A DNA stretch of 33,277 nt, taken from positions 1 to 33,277 of the forward strand of contig JAFSRY010000055.1 in the NCBI GenBank assembly GCA_017445845.1. Reading direction: 5' to 3'. This document shows, one piece after another, positions 23,375 to 30,562 of this stretch; positions within the stretch are counted from its first letter, which is position 1; every line of letters begins with the position of its first letter. The position numbers were made by a program, and so were the translations under genes. Source of the DNA: Prevotella sp. GTDB lineage: Bacteria > Bacteroidota > Bacteroidia > Bacteroidales > Bacteroidaceae. The notes below the pieces were generated by a model that worked only from the letters and a program-made list of their open reading frames with translations, was not told the DNA's origin and searched no databases.

Positions 23375-24283
23375 TATCAAATTATTTTTCATTTTTTCAA
23401 TTGTGTTTGTCCCATAGACGTTTCGTTGGAGCAGCGTCACATCGGTCGGGCGAAGGGGGGCTGGTGTGCCCTGCCGTGCAAACAGTTGGGTGTTAGTCTC
23501 GATACGCAGTTCGTCGTAGAAACCGGCTTCGAGGAAACTCTCTAACGTCTTGCGGCCTCCTTCAACGATGAGCGACTGGAGGTTTTCCTTTCGACAGGTT
23601 TCTATAATTTGGTCCATGGTGTTGTTGCGACTGAGCACAAACTTCCGTGGCGACGGCCCGCACCAGTGGCGCACGTTCAGCAGGGGATGCTCACGTTCCT
23701 CGGTGGTGTGTCCGACGACGATGGCGTCTTCTTCGGCACGAAGCCGGTGGACGAGCATCTTCGTGAAAGGGGTAGAGATGGCAAGCGGCTGGCCATCGCT
23801 GTCGATGAAGCCGTCGGCGGTCTGTGCCCACTTCAGGATGATGTAGGGTCGGTGGTACTGGTGGAAGGTGAAGAACCGCCGGTTCAGCCATCGGCACTCG
23901 TCCTCGAGGACACCCGTCTCTACGTCGATGCCTGCGTCGCGAAGACGCTGGATGCCTCGGCCCTGCACCTCGGCAAAGGGGTCTATGCAACCCACGACAA
24001 CCTTTCGTACCTGTTTCCTGACGATGAGGTCGGCACAGGGTGGCGTCTTGCCATAATGGGAGCAAGGCTCAAGGCTGACGTAGAGGGTAGCCTCGTGCAA
24101 CAATGCTTCGTCGGCAGCCTTTACCGATGCAAAGGCGTTCACCTCGGCATGGGCTTCGCCATAGCGCCGATGGTAGCCTTCGCCGATGATGCGCCCGTCG
24201 GCACTGACGATGACGGCCCCGACCATCGGGTTTGGTCGGGCTCCCATCCGTCCGCATTGGGCGAGCTCCAGGCAGCGTTGCAT
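23363..24283 (-). CDS. ribD: Bifunctional riboflavin biosynthesis deaminase/reductase RibD
   Basis: RibD deaminates the first pyrimidine intermediate of riboflavin synthesis and then reduces its ribose. The deaminase domain has the zinc motif HAEVNAF (H45, E47) and LEPCSHYGKTPPCADL (C74, C83). RPNPMVGAVIV is near 16-26. The reductase domain begins around ILKWAQTADGFID with PFTKMLVHRLRAEEDAIVVGHTT and ends IVEGGRKTLESFLEAGFYDELRIE. The start is uncertain: ATG at 24283 (MQRCLELAQCG) omits the family's usual E-x-Y-M lead, which is present upstream (KKELYMQRC), so a TTG at 24307 or ATG at 24349 may be used. That upstream segment is encoded by a repeat phrase, and the last three codons (VDK) and stop also come from a repeat. 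Length of about 306-328 is slightly short. Confidence 0.92.
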   Translation of the reverse strand: MQRCLELAQCGRMGARPNPMVGAVIVSADGRIIGEGYHRRYGEAHAEVNAFASVKAADEALLHEATLYVSLEPCSHYGKTPPCADLIVRKQVRKVVVGCIDPFAEVQGRGIQRLRDAGIDVETGVLEDECRWLNRRFFTFHQYHRPYIILKWAQTADGFIDSDGQPLAISTPFTKMLVHRLRAEEDAIVVGHTTEEREHPLLNVRHWCGPSPRKFVLSRNNTMDQIIETCRKENLQSLIVEGGRKTLESFLEAGFYDELRIETNTQLFARQGTPAPLRPTDVTLLQRNVYGTNTIEKMKNNLIVDK

Positions 24284-24296
24284 GTATAGTTCTTTT

Positions 24297-24425
24297 TTAG
24301 TTGACAAGTTAACGAGTTGACGAGTTATTACTTTTAGTTGACGAGTCATGAGGAATTAGTCATGAGTAATTAGTAATGAGTAATTAGGATTACCTTTATC
24401 ATTTAACTTGTTTACTTGTCTACTA
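24297..24425. repeat. Intergenic cluster of repeat phrases between trmH-like gene and ribD
   Basis: In gene sense the order is GTAGACAAGTAAACAAG (supplying the upstream gene's VDK and stop), then TTAAATGATAAAGGTAATCC. TAATTACTCATTACTAATTACTCATGAC follows as short tandem units, and finally ACTCGTCAACTAAAAG, TAATAACTCGTCAACTCG and TTAACTTGTCAACT up to the ribD start. The modules match those at 16319-16403. Confidence 0.75.
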
Positions 24426-24975
24426 ACACTTCATTTCTCATTTCTTCTCTGGCAAACTCCCAGATGACGATGCCGGCGGTGACGGCAACATTCATCGAGT
24501 GTTTCGTACCGAACTGAGGGATTTCTAAGCAGTGGTCGCATAGGTCGATGACACTTTGGTGCACCCCTTTCACTTCGTTGCCGAGGACGATGGAATGAGA
24601 CCCCTCACCGCCATCCCAGGGTCTTGAAGGCAGCTTGATGCTTCCCTCTGCCTGTTCTACGGCATAGACGTGATAGCCTTGGCGTTTCAGTTCGCGCACG
24701 GCATCGTCGGCAGTAGGGAAGTAGCGCCATGCCACAGCCTCTTCGGCCCCGAGGGCGGTCTTATGTATTTCTGTCAGACACTGTTCGGGCGTTGCCGTGA
24801 TGCCGCAGAGCCAGAGGGCTTCCACCCGGAAGGCATCACAGGTACGAAAGATGCTGCCGACGTTATACAGCGACCGCACGTCGTCGAGAACGACCACCAG
24901 CGGCAGTTTCTTCGCCTCGTGGAACTCTTCCACCGTGAGGCGCTGCATCTCTATGGTCTTCAGCTTCCTGATCAT
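24412..24975 (-). CDS. TrmH/SpoU-family RNA 2'-O-methyltransferase
   Basis: A SPOUT-fold enzyme that methylates a ribose 2'-OH in tRNA or rRNA using S-adenosylmethionine. Motif 1 is LDDVRSLYNVGSIFRTCDAF at 30-49 (Asn38 and Arg44 conserved). Motif 2 is SIVLGNEVKGV at 128-138. Motif 3 is IPQFGTKHSMNVAVTAGI at 152-169, the knot that holds the cofactor. The start at 24975 overlaps the upstream stop as ATGA, so translation is probably coupled to the preceding gene; the alternative ATG at 24981 adds two residues. The protein is 187 residues, the size of TrmH/TrmL-like single-domain members; its target nucleotide cannot be told. It ends in NEVLVDK, whose last three codons come from the intergenic GTAGACAAGTAA repeat. 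Confidence 0.92.
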   Translation of the reverse strand: MIRKLKTIEMQRLTVEEFHEAKKLPLVVVLDDVRSLYNVGSIFRTCDAFRVEALWLCGITATPEQCLTEIHKTALGAEEAVAWRYFPTADDAVRELKRQGYHVYAVEQAEGSIKLPSRPWDGGEGSHSIVLGNEVKGVHQSVIDLCDHCLEIPQFGTKHSMNVAVTAGIVIWEFAREEMRNEVLVDK

Positions 24976-27239
24976 TCCCATTCTATATTGACATTGACAC
25001 CGTCGGGCATATTCTCGAAGTGCAGCCACACAAGGTTGGTGCTGCCTAAGATGTTCTGGCGGTTGATGCCGTTGTATGAATATTTCCTATTGAGTTCCTC
25101 AAAGGTCTTGCCGTCTTTGTCGGTCAGCCGGATGCGGAAGTTCTCAATAGTCTTTCCGCTGGGCACAGAGAACCCTTTCACCACCTCCTGCTTCTTCATC
25201 GGCAGCCAGATGCACATGACGTTGTCGGTGTTGGCAGGACTCTTCGCCGTGAAGGAATAGACGTGGTGTTGCGTGTCATAAGTCGGCTCTTGCGTGGAAT
25301 AGCGCTCGTTATACTGTCGGGAGGCGGCAGCCAACACCTGAGGCCGTTGCTTGTCGCTCAGTTTGTTCAGGTTCAGCAGGAAGGCCTGCTCGCCCGGATA
25401 GACCACCTTCTCTGTCAGCAGCGGCAGCTCGGGGTCGAAAAGGTCTATGTACCTACCTTTCAGGTGCAACGGCTCATCGCCTTTGGTGACGGGACACTCG
25501 TCGACGACGGCAGCCATCAGATAGGGTCCGCGTTGCAGGGTGAACGAGTTCTTGAGGGTCAGCCGTCCGTAAGCCTTCTGCAGCGTCTCTATATACTGTC
25601 GGTCACCACCAGTGTTGAGCACCAGTTCCTTCGGGTCTTTCCGGATGACAAAGACGCGGCCCTGACCATAGACGAACATCCCTTCGACAGGGCGTTTCGG
25701 CATCATCATCAGTGAGAAGAGATGCTCCGAGGGAGCAGCAAAGGAGTTGTCGCCTTGGTTCCACCACTCCTGCACACTCTGGTAGGCATCGTCGTCGCGC
25801 CCGACATAGACCAGGCGACCGCCCTGGCGCACCCAACGGGCAATGTCCTCATGGGCCTTCGGGTCGAGGGGTTTCATGTTGGCATACGACAGCACCAGCA
25901 CCTTCACGTCTTTCCAGGTGTCGGCATAGCTGGTGTTCTCCAAGTGGGTGATACTCACGGGGATGCCGCGCTTCAACAGCGGCATCGTCAGCCCGTAGAA
26001 GTTGGAGAGCTGCGGGTCGTCGTAGCCTTCGACGGGAGCCGGCGACCGCTGGAACATCAGCGAGTTGGCCATAGCGACGCTGACACCCTGCGACCCGCTG
26101 ACATGGTTGTCCGACAGCGGCATCAGGTTCAGCGAGTTCACCATCACCTGCATCTGCGTCGAGTAGAAACGGGGGATGAGTGCCCGTTCCTCGCTGTCCT
26201 TGCTGACGCGGTAGAGGCCTTCATAGATGCGGTCGGGCCACGGCATCACCTCATAGTCGGCCACCTGCGGATAGAGCAGCTGGGCAGTGAACGTAGCCTG
26301 ATAGTTGCGCTTGAAGTCTGCCCAGTCTCTGGCGCGGTCTTCGATAGGGTCGGTGAGGAAGAACATCTTCCGTCCCGTAGGTCGCGTCATCGACTCCATG
26401 CAGCCGTATTCAAGGAACGCCGTCTCGAAGACACGCTCCCGTGCGATACCGTTATAATAGTTCGGTTCGCGCGACGTTCCCGTCCACACCTGTGCGATGT
26501 ATCCGTCGCACGATTTCAGCGAGGCCAGCGATGCTTCTGGTGAGACGATTTGCCACTGTGAATAGTTCAGCAGCGAGTGGGTAGGCACATAGCAGCGCAC
26601 GTTCAGCCCCTTTTCCCGTCCGTACTGCTTGGCATAGGCGAAGGCCTCGTCGAGGGCACGGTAGTAGAGGTGGTATTTGAGTTTGTTCGACAGGTAGGTG
26701 TTCTCTGCCGACTCGTGTTGTGGTCGCCACGGGAAGCCGTAGTAGGCCTGCCACTCACGCTTGAAAGCCTCGCTGTAGCCGCCGCGAGCCCAGAACTCCG
26801 GCTCCTCCAGAAAGATGGCATCGATGCCCTGGTCGATGACCGGCTTGATGTGCCGTTCCTTAAAGTACTTCAGGTAGTTCTCCGTGGGCACGATATAGGG
26901 CACCATGCGTCCGTGCCAGATGGTGTCGCCCTGCAGCGTCTTCTGCCCTTCGTCCAGATGCGGTGTGCCGTCCCACTGTCCGGTGAAGTAGTCCTGATAC
27001 TGTCCCCAGGCGATGCCCGTCATGAAGTGGGCGGTATATCCCCGATCGCGCCATGACAGCACCCGCTCGGCGAACGGATGGCGACGGTTGTCGTTCACAC
27101 CATACACCATCACGGCATCGGCACGGATGTCGGTGGCAGGCTTCCACGGGCCCGATGTCTGGAACGTCGTCTTCTCACGCTGTGCCCACAGCGCCGCTGT
27201 TGTCAGCACCAGCGCCGTTGTCAACAATATCTTTCGCAT
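24972..27239 (-). CDS. Exported TIM-barrel-like protein, putative glycoside hydrolase of unassigned family
   Basis: A signal peptide (MRKILLTTALVLTTAALWAQ) precedes 735 residues. The N-terminal ~350 residues look like a retaining glycoside hydrolase barrel: VMVYGVNDNRRHPFAERVLSWRDRGYTAHFMTGIAW near 45-80, GIDAIFLEEPEFWARGGYSEAFKREW near 138-163 with a candidate catalytic Glu in LEEPEFW, and CYVPTHSLLNYSQW near 216-230. Residues ~435-490 (VKVLVLSYANMKPLDPKAHEDIARWVRQGGRLVYVGRDDDAY) resemble the class-I-amidotransferase-like domain that follows the barrel in GH42-type enzymes. The C-terminus is beta-rich. I cannot assign a CAZy family. Its start overlaps the end of sufE by 65 bases and its stop overlaps the methyltransferase start. 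Confidence 0.65.
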   Translation of the reverse strand: MRKILLTTALVLTTAALWAQREKTTFQTSGPWKPATDIRADAVMVYGVNDNRRHPFAERVLSWRDRGYTAHFMTGIAWGQYQDYFTGQWDGTPHLDEGQKTLQGDTIWHGRMVPYIVPTENYLKYFKERHIKPVIDQGIDAIFLEEPEFWARGGYSEAFKREWQAYYGFPWRPQHESAENTYLSNKLKYHLYYRALDEAFAYAKQYGREKGLNVRCYVPTHSLLNYSQWQIVSPEASLASLKSCDGYIAQVWTGTSREPNYYNGIARERVFETAFLEYGCMESMTRPTGRKMFFLTDPIEDRARDWADFKRNYQATFTAQLLYPQVADYEVMPWPDRIYEGLYRVSKDSEERALIPRFYSTQMQVMVNSLNLMPLSDNHVSGSQGVSVAMANSLMFQRSPAPVEGYDDPQLSNFYGLTMPLLKRGIPVSITHLENTSYADTWKDVKVLVLSYANMKPLDPKAHEDIARWVRQGGRLVYVGRDDDAYQSVQEWWNQGDNSFAAPSEHLFSLMMMPKRPVEGMFVYGQGRVFVIRKDPKELVLNTGGDRQYIETLQKAYGRLTLKNSFTLQRGPYLMAAVVDECPVTKGDEPLHLKGRYIDLFDPELPLLTEKVVYPGEQAFLLNLNKLSDKQRPQVLAAASRQYNERYSTQEPTYDTQHHVYSFTAKSPANTDNVMCIWLPMKKQEVVKGFSVPSGKTIENFRIRLTDKDGKTFEELNRKYSYNGINRQNILGSTNLVWLHFENMPDGVNVNIEWE

Positions 27240-27633
27240 AAGTCTTTATTTGTCTGATCATTGCCAACAGCCCGTTGGAGCGAGTCGGCGAGAGGTGTTC
27301 GCGCAGTCCGATGCGTTCGATGAAGTAGAGGTCGGCATGGAGGACATCCTCCGGCCTTTGGTCGGAAAGTACGCGCAGCAGCAGTGCCACGATGCCTTTC
27401 ACGATGAGGGCGTCGCTCTCTGCCGTGAGGTGCATACGACCGTCCATCAGCTCGCAGCGCACCCACACGCGGCTCTGACAGCCGTCGATGAGGTTCTCTT
27501 CCGTCTTGTATTGGTCGGACAGCGGTGTCAGCCCACTGCCCAGGTCGATGAGCATCTGGTAGCGGTCCATCCAGTCGTCCAACTCACTGAACTCCTCAAT
27601 AATCTCGTCTTGTATCTCGTTGATAGTTGCCAT
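27175..27633 (-). CDS. sufE: SufE-family sulfur acceptor protein
   Basis: SufE takes persulfide sulfur from the cysteine desulfurase SufS and passes it to the SufBCD scaffold for Fe-S cluster assembly. The family active site is LIDGCQSRVWV with Cys52. The N-terminus (MATINEIQDEIIEEFSELDDWMDRYQMLIDLG) and the ILSDQRPEDVL-type segment (LRVLSDQRPEDVLHADLYFIERIGL) followed by LSPTRSNGLLAMIRQIK are all typical. Family members usually end soon after IKxYA; here a ~17-residue tail (DIVDNGAGADNSGAVGTA) continues through the first 65 bases of the next gene's signal-peptide coding region in another frame. It has a very good promoter at 27660-27691. No other suf genes are in the window. Confidence 0.93.
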   Translation of the reverse strand: MATINEIQDEIIEEFSELDDWMDRYQMLIDLGSGLTPLSDQYKTEENLIDGCQSRVWVRCELMDGRMHLTAESDALIVKGIVALLLRVLSDQRPEDVLHADLYFIERIGLREHLSPTRSNGLLAMIRQIKTYAKDIVDNGAGADNSGAVGTA

Positions 27634-27659
27634 TTTGTCATTTTAATTGATAGATGTTG

Positions 27660-27691
27660 CAAAGTTACAAATAATCTTTGAACCTTGCAAA
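27660..27691 (-). promoter_or_regulatory. Promoter of the sufE-led operon (TTTG-N20-TAACTTTG)
   Basis: On the minus strand TTTG (27691-27688) is followed after 20 bases by TAACTTTG (27667-27660), a near-ideal Bacteroidota promoter 27 bases before the sufE ATG. Confidence 0.8.
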
Positions 27692-27701
27692 TAAGAACGA
27701 A

Positions 27702-27738
27702 AGAAAAAGCCTGCAACACTTTCACAAGTGCTGCAGGC
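27702..27738 (-). terminator. Intrinsic terminator of the padR-pspC operon
   Basis: Arms 27709-27721 and 27726-27738 (GCCTGCAACACTT / AAGTGCTGCAGGC) pair with one mismatch around a TCAC loop. On the minus strand the stem is followed by TTTTTCTTTC. It lies 57 bases after the stop of the PspC gene and just upstream of the sufE promoter. Confidence 0.85.
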
Positions 27739-27794
27739 CGACGTCTGAAAACATGATTTGTAAACGAGTTTGGGGCGTGCTCCTTTTTAATACT

Positions 27795-29591
27795 TTACCT
27801 CCTCTCCTTTTCAGCTGTTGTGCGCTCCAGCCTGAAGTCGGTGGCAGAGAACCAGACGAAGGGATCGTCGGGTGTGGACTGCTCCGGCGCAACCTTCACA
27901 CCGTAGGTGACACATCCGTCCTTCGGCATGTCGACCGCAATCTCGTAGCGGGCCCATCCGGCACCCTTGCCGTCGTTGGCCCGGGCAGCCTGTCTCACTC
28001 GCTCTGGGAGCGCTGTGTTGCCGATTTGTGCATTCAGAAACTCTGCTTGAGCGTCAACCCATATCGGACCGCCCTCGCCGCCATAGGCTGTGATGGGCAT
28101 GATGATGTCGTCCTTCCACTCTGGACTCTTCACAAAGACTACGGCACCTTGACCGGCTGCACGTGCCACATAGCTCAACGTGTAGCGGCCTTTCGCAACG
28201 GTATCGGTGCGTTCCACCAGATACCTCACGTCAGCTCCGTTGGCATCGAGGTAGCGTACATATTTATCGCCCGTATAGTAGTTGCCCGAACGGGTCCACT
28301 CCGGCCATATTTGTCCGCCAATGTAGAAATCGTTGTTGTTGTCACTGTTCTCTACAGGATGCCATTTGTTCTTCCGGAAGAAGTCGCGTTCGTTGGAGGG
28401 CATCACCTGGCCTTCGTACCTGCTCGCGGCAAGTTCTTCTTCATTCTGTTTATCCCAATAGCTGTCGAAGACCTGTTGCATCTTCACGCCACAACCAACG
28501 ATGCCAGCCACCGAGGCCACCCACAGCAGGAGCCACACGATGCGTTGTCCGATGCCCATCGGCTGCGTCTTCTTGGCCATCGTCAGGGCGGCATGAACTG
28601 AGCAATAGGCTGGGATGAAGCACACCAGCAGGATGCAGGCGAAGAGTCCCCATACGATGAATGGTGCATTCTGATAGATGTGCAACAGGTCGGAATCAAT
28701 ACCCGGCAGCGTGACGCTGGGAGCAACGGCGATGGCAACGGCAAAGCAAAGGGCCACCAGGGCAGGGATGATGAACAACATGCCAAAGGCGATGAGGCAT
28801 ACTTTAATCAATACACCTAAGGCACTGAAGAACCCGGCTATGCAGCCCCTGGCTTCTGTCTGTCTGCCGCTCTCTCCGTTGGCGATGTCGCGCCGTTGGG
28901 CCTCATTAGCCACCTCGTCGGCCAGCGTCTCGGGTGTCACCTCGCGCCCTTTCATCCTCAGCCGTTCCTCAGGGGTTTTGGCCTCAGGGGTGATGATGGC
29001 AACGACTAAATAGACAATGATTCCCCAGGAGAATAATAGGGAAAAACCAAAATGACGGATGCCAAGGATGTTTTCGAAATAGAGACTTGGACCTCCCGCC
29101 AGTAGCAGCAACCCGACAAATCCCAGTCGCCACAGGGCGACGTCGCCGCCGAAGTAGTTGGACAGGCCGGCCAGTACGCCTGCCAGCATCTTGTTCTGGC
29201 CGTCACGATAGAAACGCTTGGCCGTGCGGCGAGAACCCTGCGCCTCACTGCCGCTCGTCTCGGCCGATGGCGCCGGCACGCCAGAAGGTTCGCCGTCGGC
29301 CTCCTCCTCTGATGAAGGCTGGGATGAAGTGTCGTCGATTTCCTCGGGTCTCCCGATGCGTTTGATAATGTCTTGCACATGCTCAATGGTGATGGCTTCC
29401 ACACCGTTGGCTTTCAGTTCGGCAAAGAGTTCGGCTATGCGCGACTCGATGTCGTTGGCAATCTCGGCACCCTCTTCCTGCTTACGGAAGTACTGGCGCA
29501 AGGCCTCTTCGTAGTTGTTCAGCAGTTCATAGGCGTCCTCGTCGATGTTGTAGAGCTGTCCGAACAGATTGATGGTAACATTCTTTTTCAT
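27795..29591 (-). CDS. PspC-domain membrane protein with extracytoplasmic beta domain
   Basis: The start at 29591 (MKKNVTINLFGQLYNIDEDAYELL) is preferred over 29618, which would add a homopolymer-encoded MPPPKKRKS. Residues 1-85 are a helical cytoplasmic domain seen ahead of PspC in Bacteroidota (YEEALRQYF, DIESRIAELFAELK, RIGRPEEIDD), then an acidic Ser/Pro linker. The PspC domain (KRFYRDGQNKMLAGVLAGLSNYFGGDVALWRLGF, ~125-200) has its own membrane helices. Four more helices lie near 255-300, 310-340 and 355-375. The last ~180 residues are a soluble beta-rich domain (GGQIWPEWTRSGNYYTGDKYVRYLD ... GVKVAPEQSTPDDPFVWFSATDFRLE). PspC proteins act in envelope-stress responses; with padR directly upstream this is a PadR-controlled stress protein by inference. 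Confidence 0.88.
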   Translation of the reverse strand: MKKNVTINLFGQLYNIDEDAYELLNNYEEALRQYFRKQEEGAEIANDIESRIAELFAELKANGVEAITIEHVQDIIKRIGRPEEIDDTSSQPSSEEEADGEPSGVPAPSAETSGSEAQGSRRTAKRFYRDGQNKMLAGVLAGLSNYFGGDVALWRLGFVGLLLLAGGPSLYFENILGIRHFGFSLLFSWGIIVYLVVAIITPEAKTPEERLRMKGREVTPETLADEVANEAQRRDIANGESGRQTEARGCIAGFFSALGVLIKVCLIAFGMLFIIPALVALCFAVAIAVAPSVTLPGIDSDLLHIYQNAPFIVWGLFACILLVCFIPAYCSVHAALTMAKKTQPMGIGQRIVWLLLWVASVAGIVGCGVKMQQVFDSYWDKQNEEELAASRYEGQVMPSNERDFFRKNKWHPVENSDNNNDFYIGGQIWPEWTRSGNYYTGDKYVRYLDANGADVRYLVERTDTVAKGRYTLSYVARAAGQGAVVFVKSPEWKDDIIMPITAYGGEGGPIWVDAQAEFLNAQIGNTALPERVRQAARANDGKGAGWARYEIAVDMPKDGCVTYGVKVAPEQSTPDDPFVWFSATDFRLERTTAEKERR

Positions 29592-29599
29592 TGACTTTC

Positions 29600-29615
29600 T
29601 TTTTTTTGGGGGGGG
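29600..29615. repeat. Adjacent homopolymers T8 and G8 in the pspC leader
   Basis: On the minus strand the ATG at 29618 is followed at once by eight C and then eight A before the ATG at 29591. Slippage would change the frame from 29618 but not the protein from 29591. Confidence 0.8.
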
Positions 29616-29639
29616 CATTGTTTACTTTTTCACATATTG

Positions 29640-29757
29640 GTTGATTGGCAGATTGGTGGATTGGCATATTGGTGGATTGGTAGATTGGGGATATTACCGT
29701 TTCTGGTAGGTGACTTTCCCAAACGACTAAACGCCCAAACGACTAATTACCTTTTCA
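29640..29757. repeat. Repeat phrases between padR and the PspC gene
   Basis: In gene sense: GGTAATTAGTCGTTTGGG and CGTTTAGTCGTTTGGG begin on the padR stop codon. GGTAATATCCCCAATCTACC follows, then a run of CCAATCCACCAATATG-type units, and GTGAAAAAGT before the next gene. The same module order is found at 31127-31250 in a different operon. Confidence 0.75.
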
Positions 29758-30070
29758 ATACTTCCACCGTGTGGGCAATTTCTTCCCAAGCCTGATCGAG
29801 TTCACTGAGAAACGTCCTGCCTTCAGACGACAGTTCGTAATACTTTCGTGGCGGTCCCTGAGTGCTCTCCTGCCAGTTGTAGTTCAGCAGACCCTCCTTC
29901 TTCAGTCGGGTGAGCAGCGGGTAGAGTGTTCCTTCCACCACGAGCAGTTCAGCCTCCTTCAGCCGCTCGATGACGTCGGAGGCATAGGCGGGCCGCTCTT
30001 TCAGCAGCAGCAAAATGCAGTATTCCAGCATTCCTTTCCGCATTTGTGATTTGGCGTTTTCGATGTTCAT
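29747..30070 (-). CDS. PadR-family transcriptional regulator
   Basis: A small winged-helix repressor. Residues ~10-85 carry the PadR domain: QMRKGMLEYCILLLLKERPAYASDVIERLKEA, then VVEGTLYPLLTRLKKEGLLNYNW with the recognition helix and GPPRKYYELSSEGRTFLSELDQAW forming the wing and the start of the dimerisation helix. The 107-residue length is typical of the short PadR-s2 type. Its own promoter (30098-30127) overlaps a 23-bp inverted repeat that I take as its operator, so autoregulation is likely. The PspC gene lies downstream on the same strand after a repeat-filled gap of about 155 bases. PadR regulators often sense envelope-active compounds, and pairing with PspC-type proteins is common in Bacteroidota as I recall. 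Confidence 0.93.
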   Translation of the reverse strand: MNIENAKSQMRKGMLEYCILLLLKERPAYASDVIERLKEAELLVVEGTLYPLLTRLKKEGLLNYNWQESTQGPPRKYYELSSEGRTFLSELDQAWEEIAHTVEVLKR

Positions 30071-30097
30071 TGCGCTGTGGTTTTAAACTTCTGGGTG

Positions 30098-30127
30098 CAA
30101 AGGTAATATTTTGTCAGTACCTTGCAA
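30098..30127 (-). promoter_or_regulatory. padR promoter (TTG-N19-TACCTTTG)
   Basis: On the minus strand TTG (30127-30125) and TACCTTTG (30105-30098) are 19 bases apart. The -7 element lies 27 bases before the padR ATG. Confidence 0.75.
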
Positions 30128-30138
30128 TACAAAGTACT
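30116..30138. promoter_or_regulatory. Candidate PadR operator
   Basis: AGTACCTTG-CAATA-CAAAGTACT is a 23-bp inverted repeat with one mismatch in 9-base arms, covering the -33 region of the padR promoter. Inverted repeats of this size at their own promoter are typical binding sites for PadR dimers. Confidence 0.6.
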
Positions 30139-30523
30139 AAAAATATTCATACATTTATGAGAAGTTAACAAAACCCTATCAAAAATTAACCTTCATTGAC
30201 ATTTTAGCCTCGTATCAGCTCTTTCGCACCGCGTTAGCGAGGCTATCTTCCGTTCAAGGAAAACTTATCTACCCACCACAAGACAGCTTTCAACCCCTCG
30301 AAAGATAGCTTTCTTGGTGCCGTTTGGCAGTATCGGTAAAGTAAAATAGCCTATTTTACCAACCAAAATAGCCTATTTTACAAAACAAAATAGCCTATTT
30401 TACAAAACAAAATAGCCTATTTTACTGACAAAAATAGCCTATTTTACTTTTCCTATCCTTAGACATCTTGTAGTCGAAAGTAAGTAACGGGTAGTGGTTT
30501 TGTGTCTTTTTTCTCCCTAAACC
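30139..30523. other. Intergenic region with palindrome array, no gene
   Basis: No gene is supported. It holds an inverted repeat GCCTCG...CGAGGC around 30208-30243, paired GAAAGATAGCTTTC-like elements near 30283-30313, and the five-copy palindrome array at 30341-30447. Confidence 0.55.
30341..30447. repeat. Five-copy palindrome array, exact 22-bp period
   Basis: The unit AAAATAGCCTATTTTAC begins at 30343, 30365, 30387, 30409 and 30431, that is every 22 bases without exception. The first copy is extended to the perfect palindrome GTAAAATAGCCTATTTTAC. Spacers are 5 bases (CAACC, AAAAC, AAAAC, TGACA). The array ends about 76 bases before the promoter of the 30563 gene. Confidence 0.92.
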
Positions 30524-30555
30524 TTTGGGGATGCGGGAATAAAGTGTTAATTTTG
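30524..30555 (+). promoter_or_regulatory. Promoter of the FAH-like gene (TTTG-N20-TAATTTTG)
   Basis: TTTG at 30524-30527 and TAATTTTG at 30548-30555 are separated by 20 bases. The ATG at 30563 is only 7 bases after the -7 element, so the mRNA should be leaderless or nearly so. Confidence 0.75.
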
Positions 30556-30562
30556 CAGCGCG

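Noticed and set aside
30341-30447. Palindrome array as a CRISPR array
   Set aside because: Spacers are only 5 bases and the units are palindromic with a 22-bp period; there are no cas genes.
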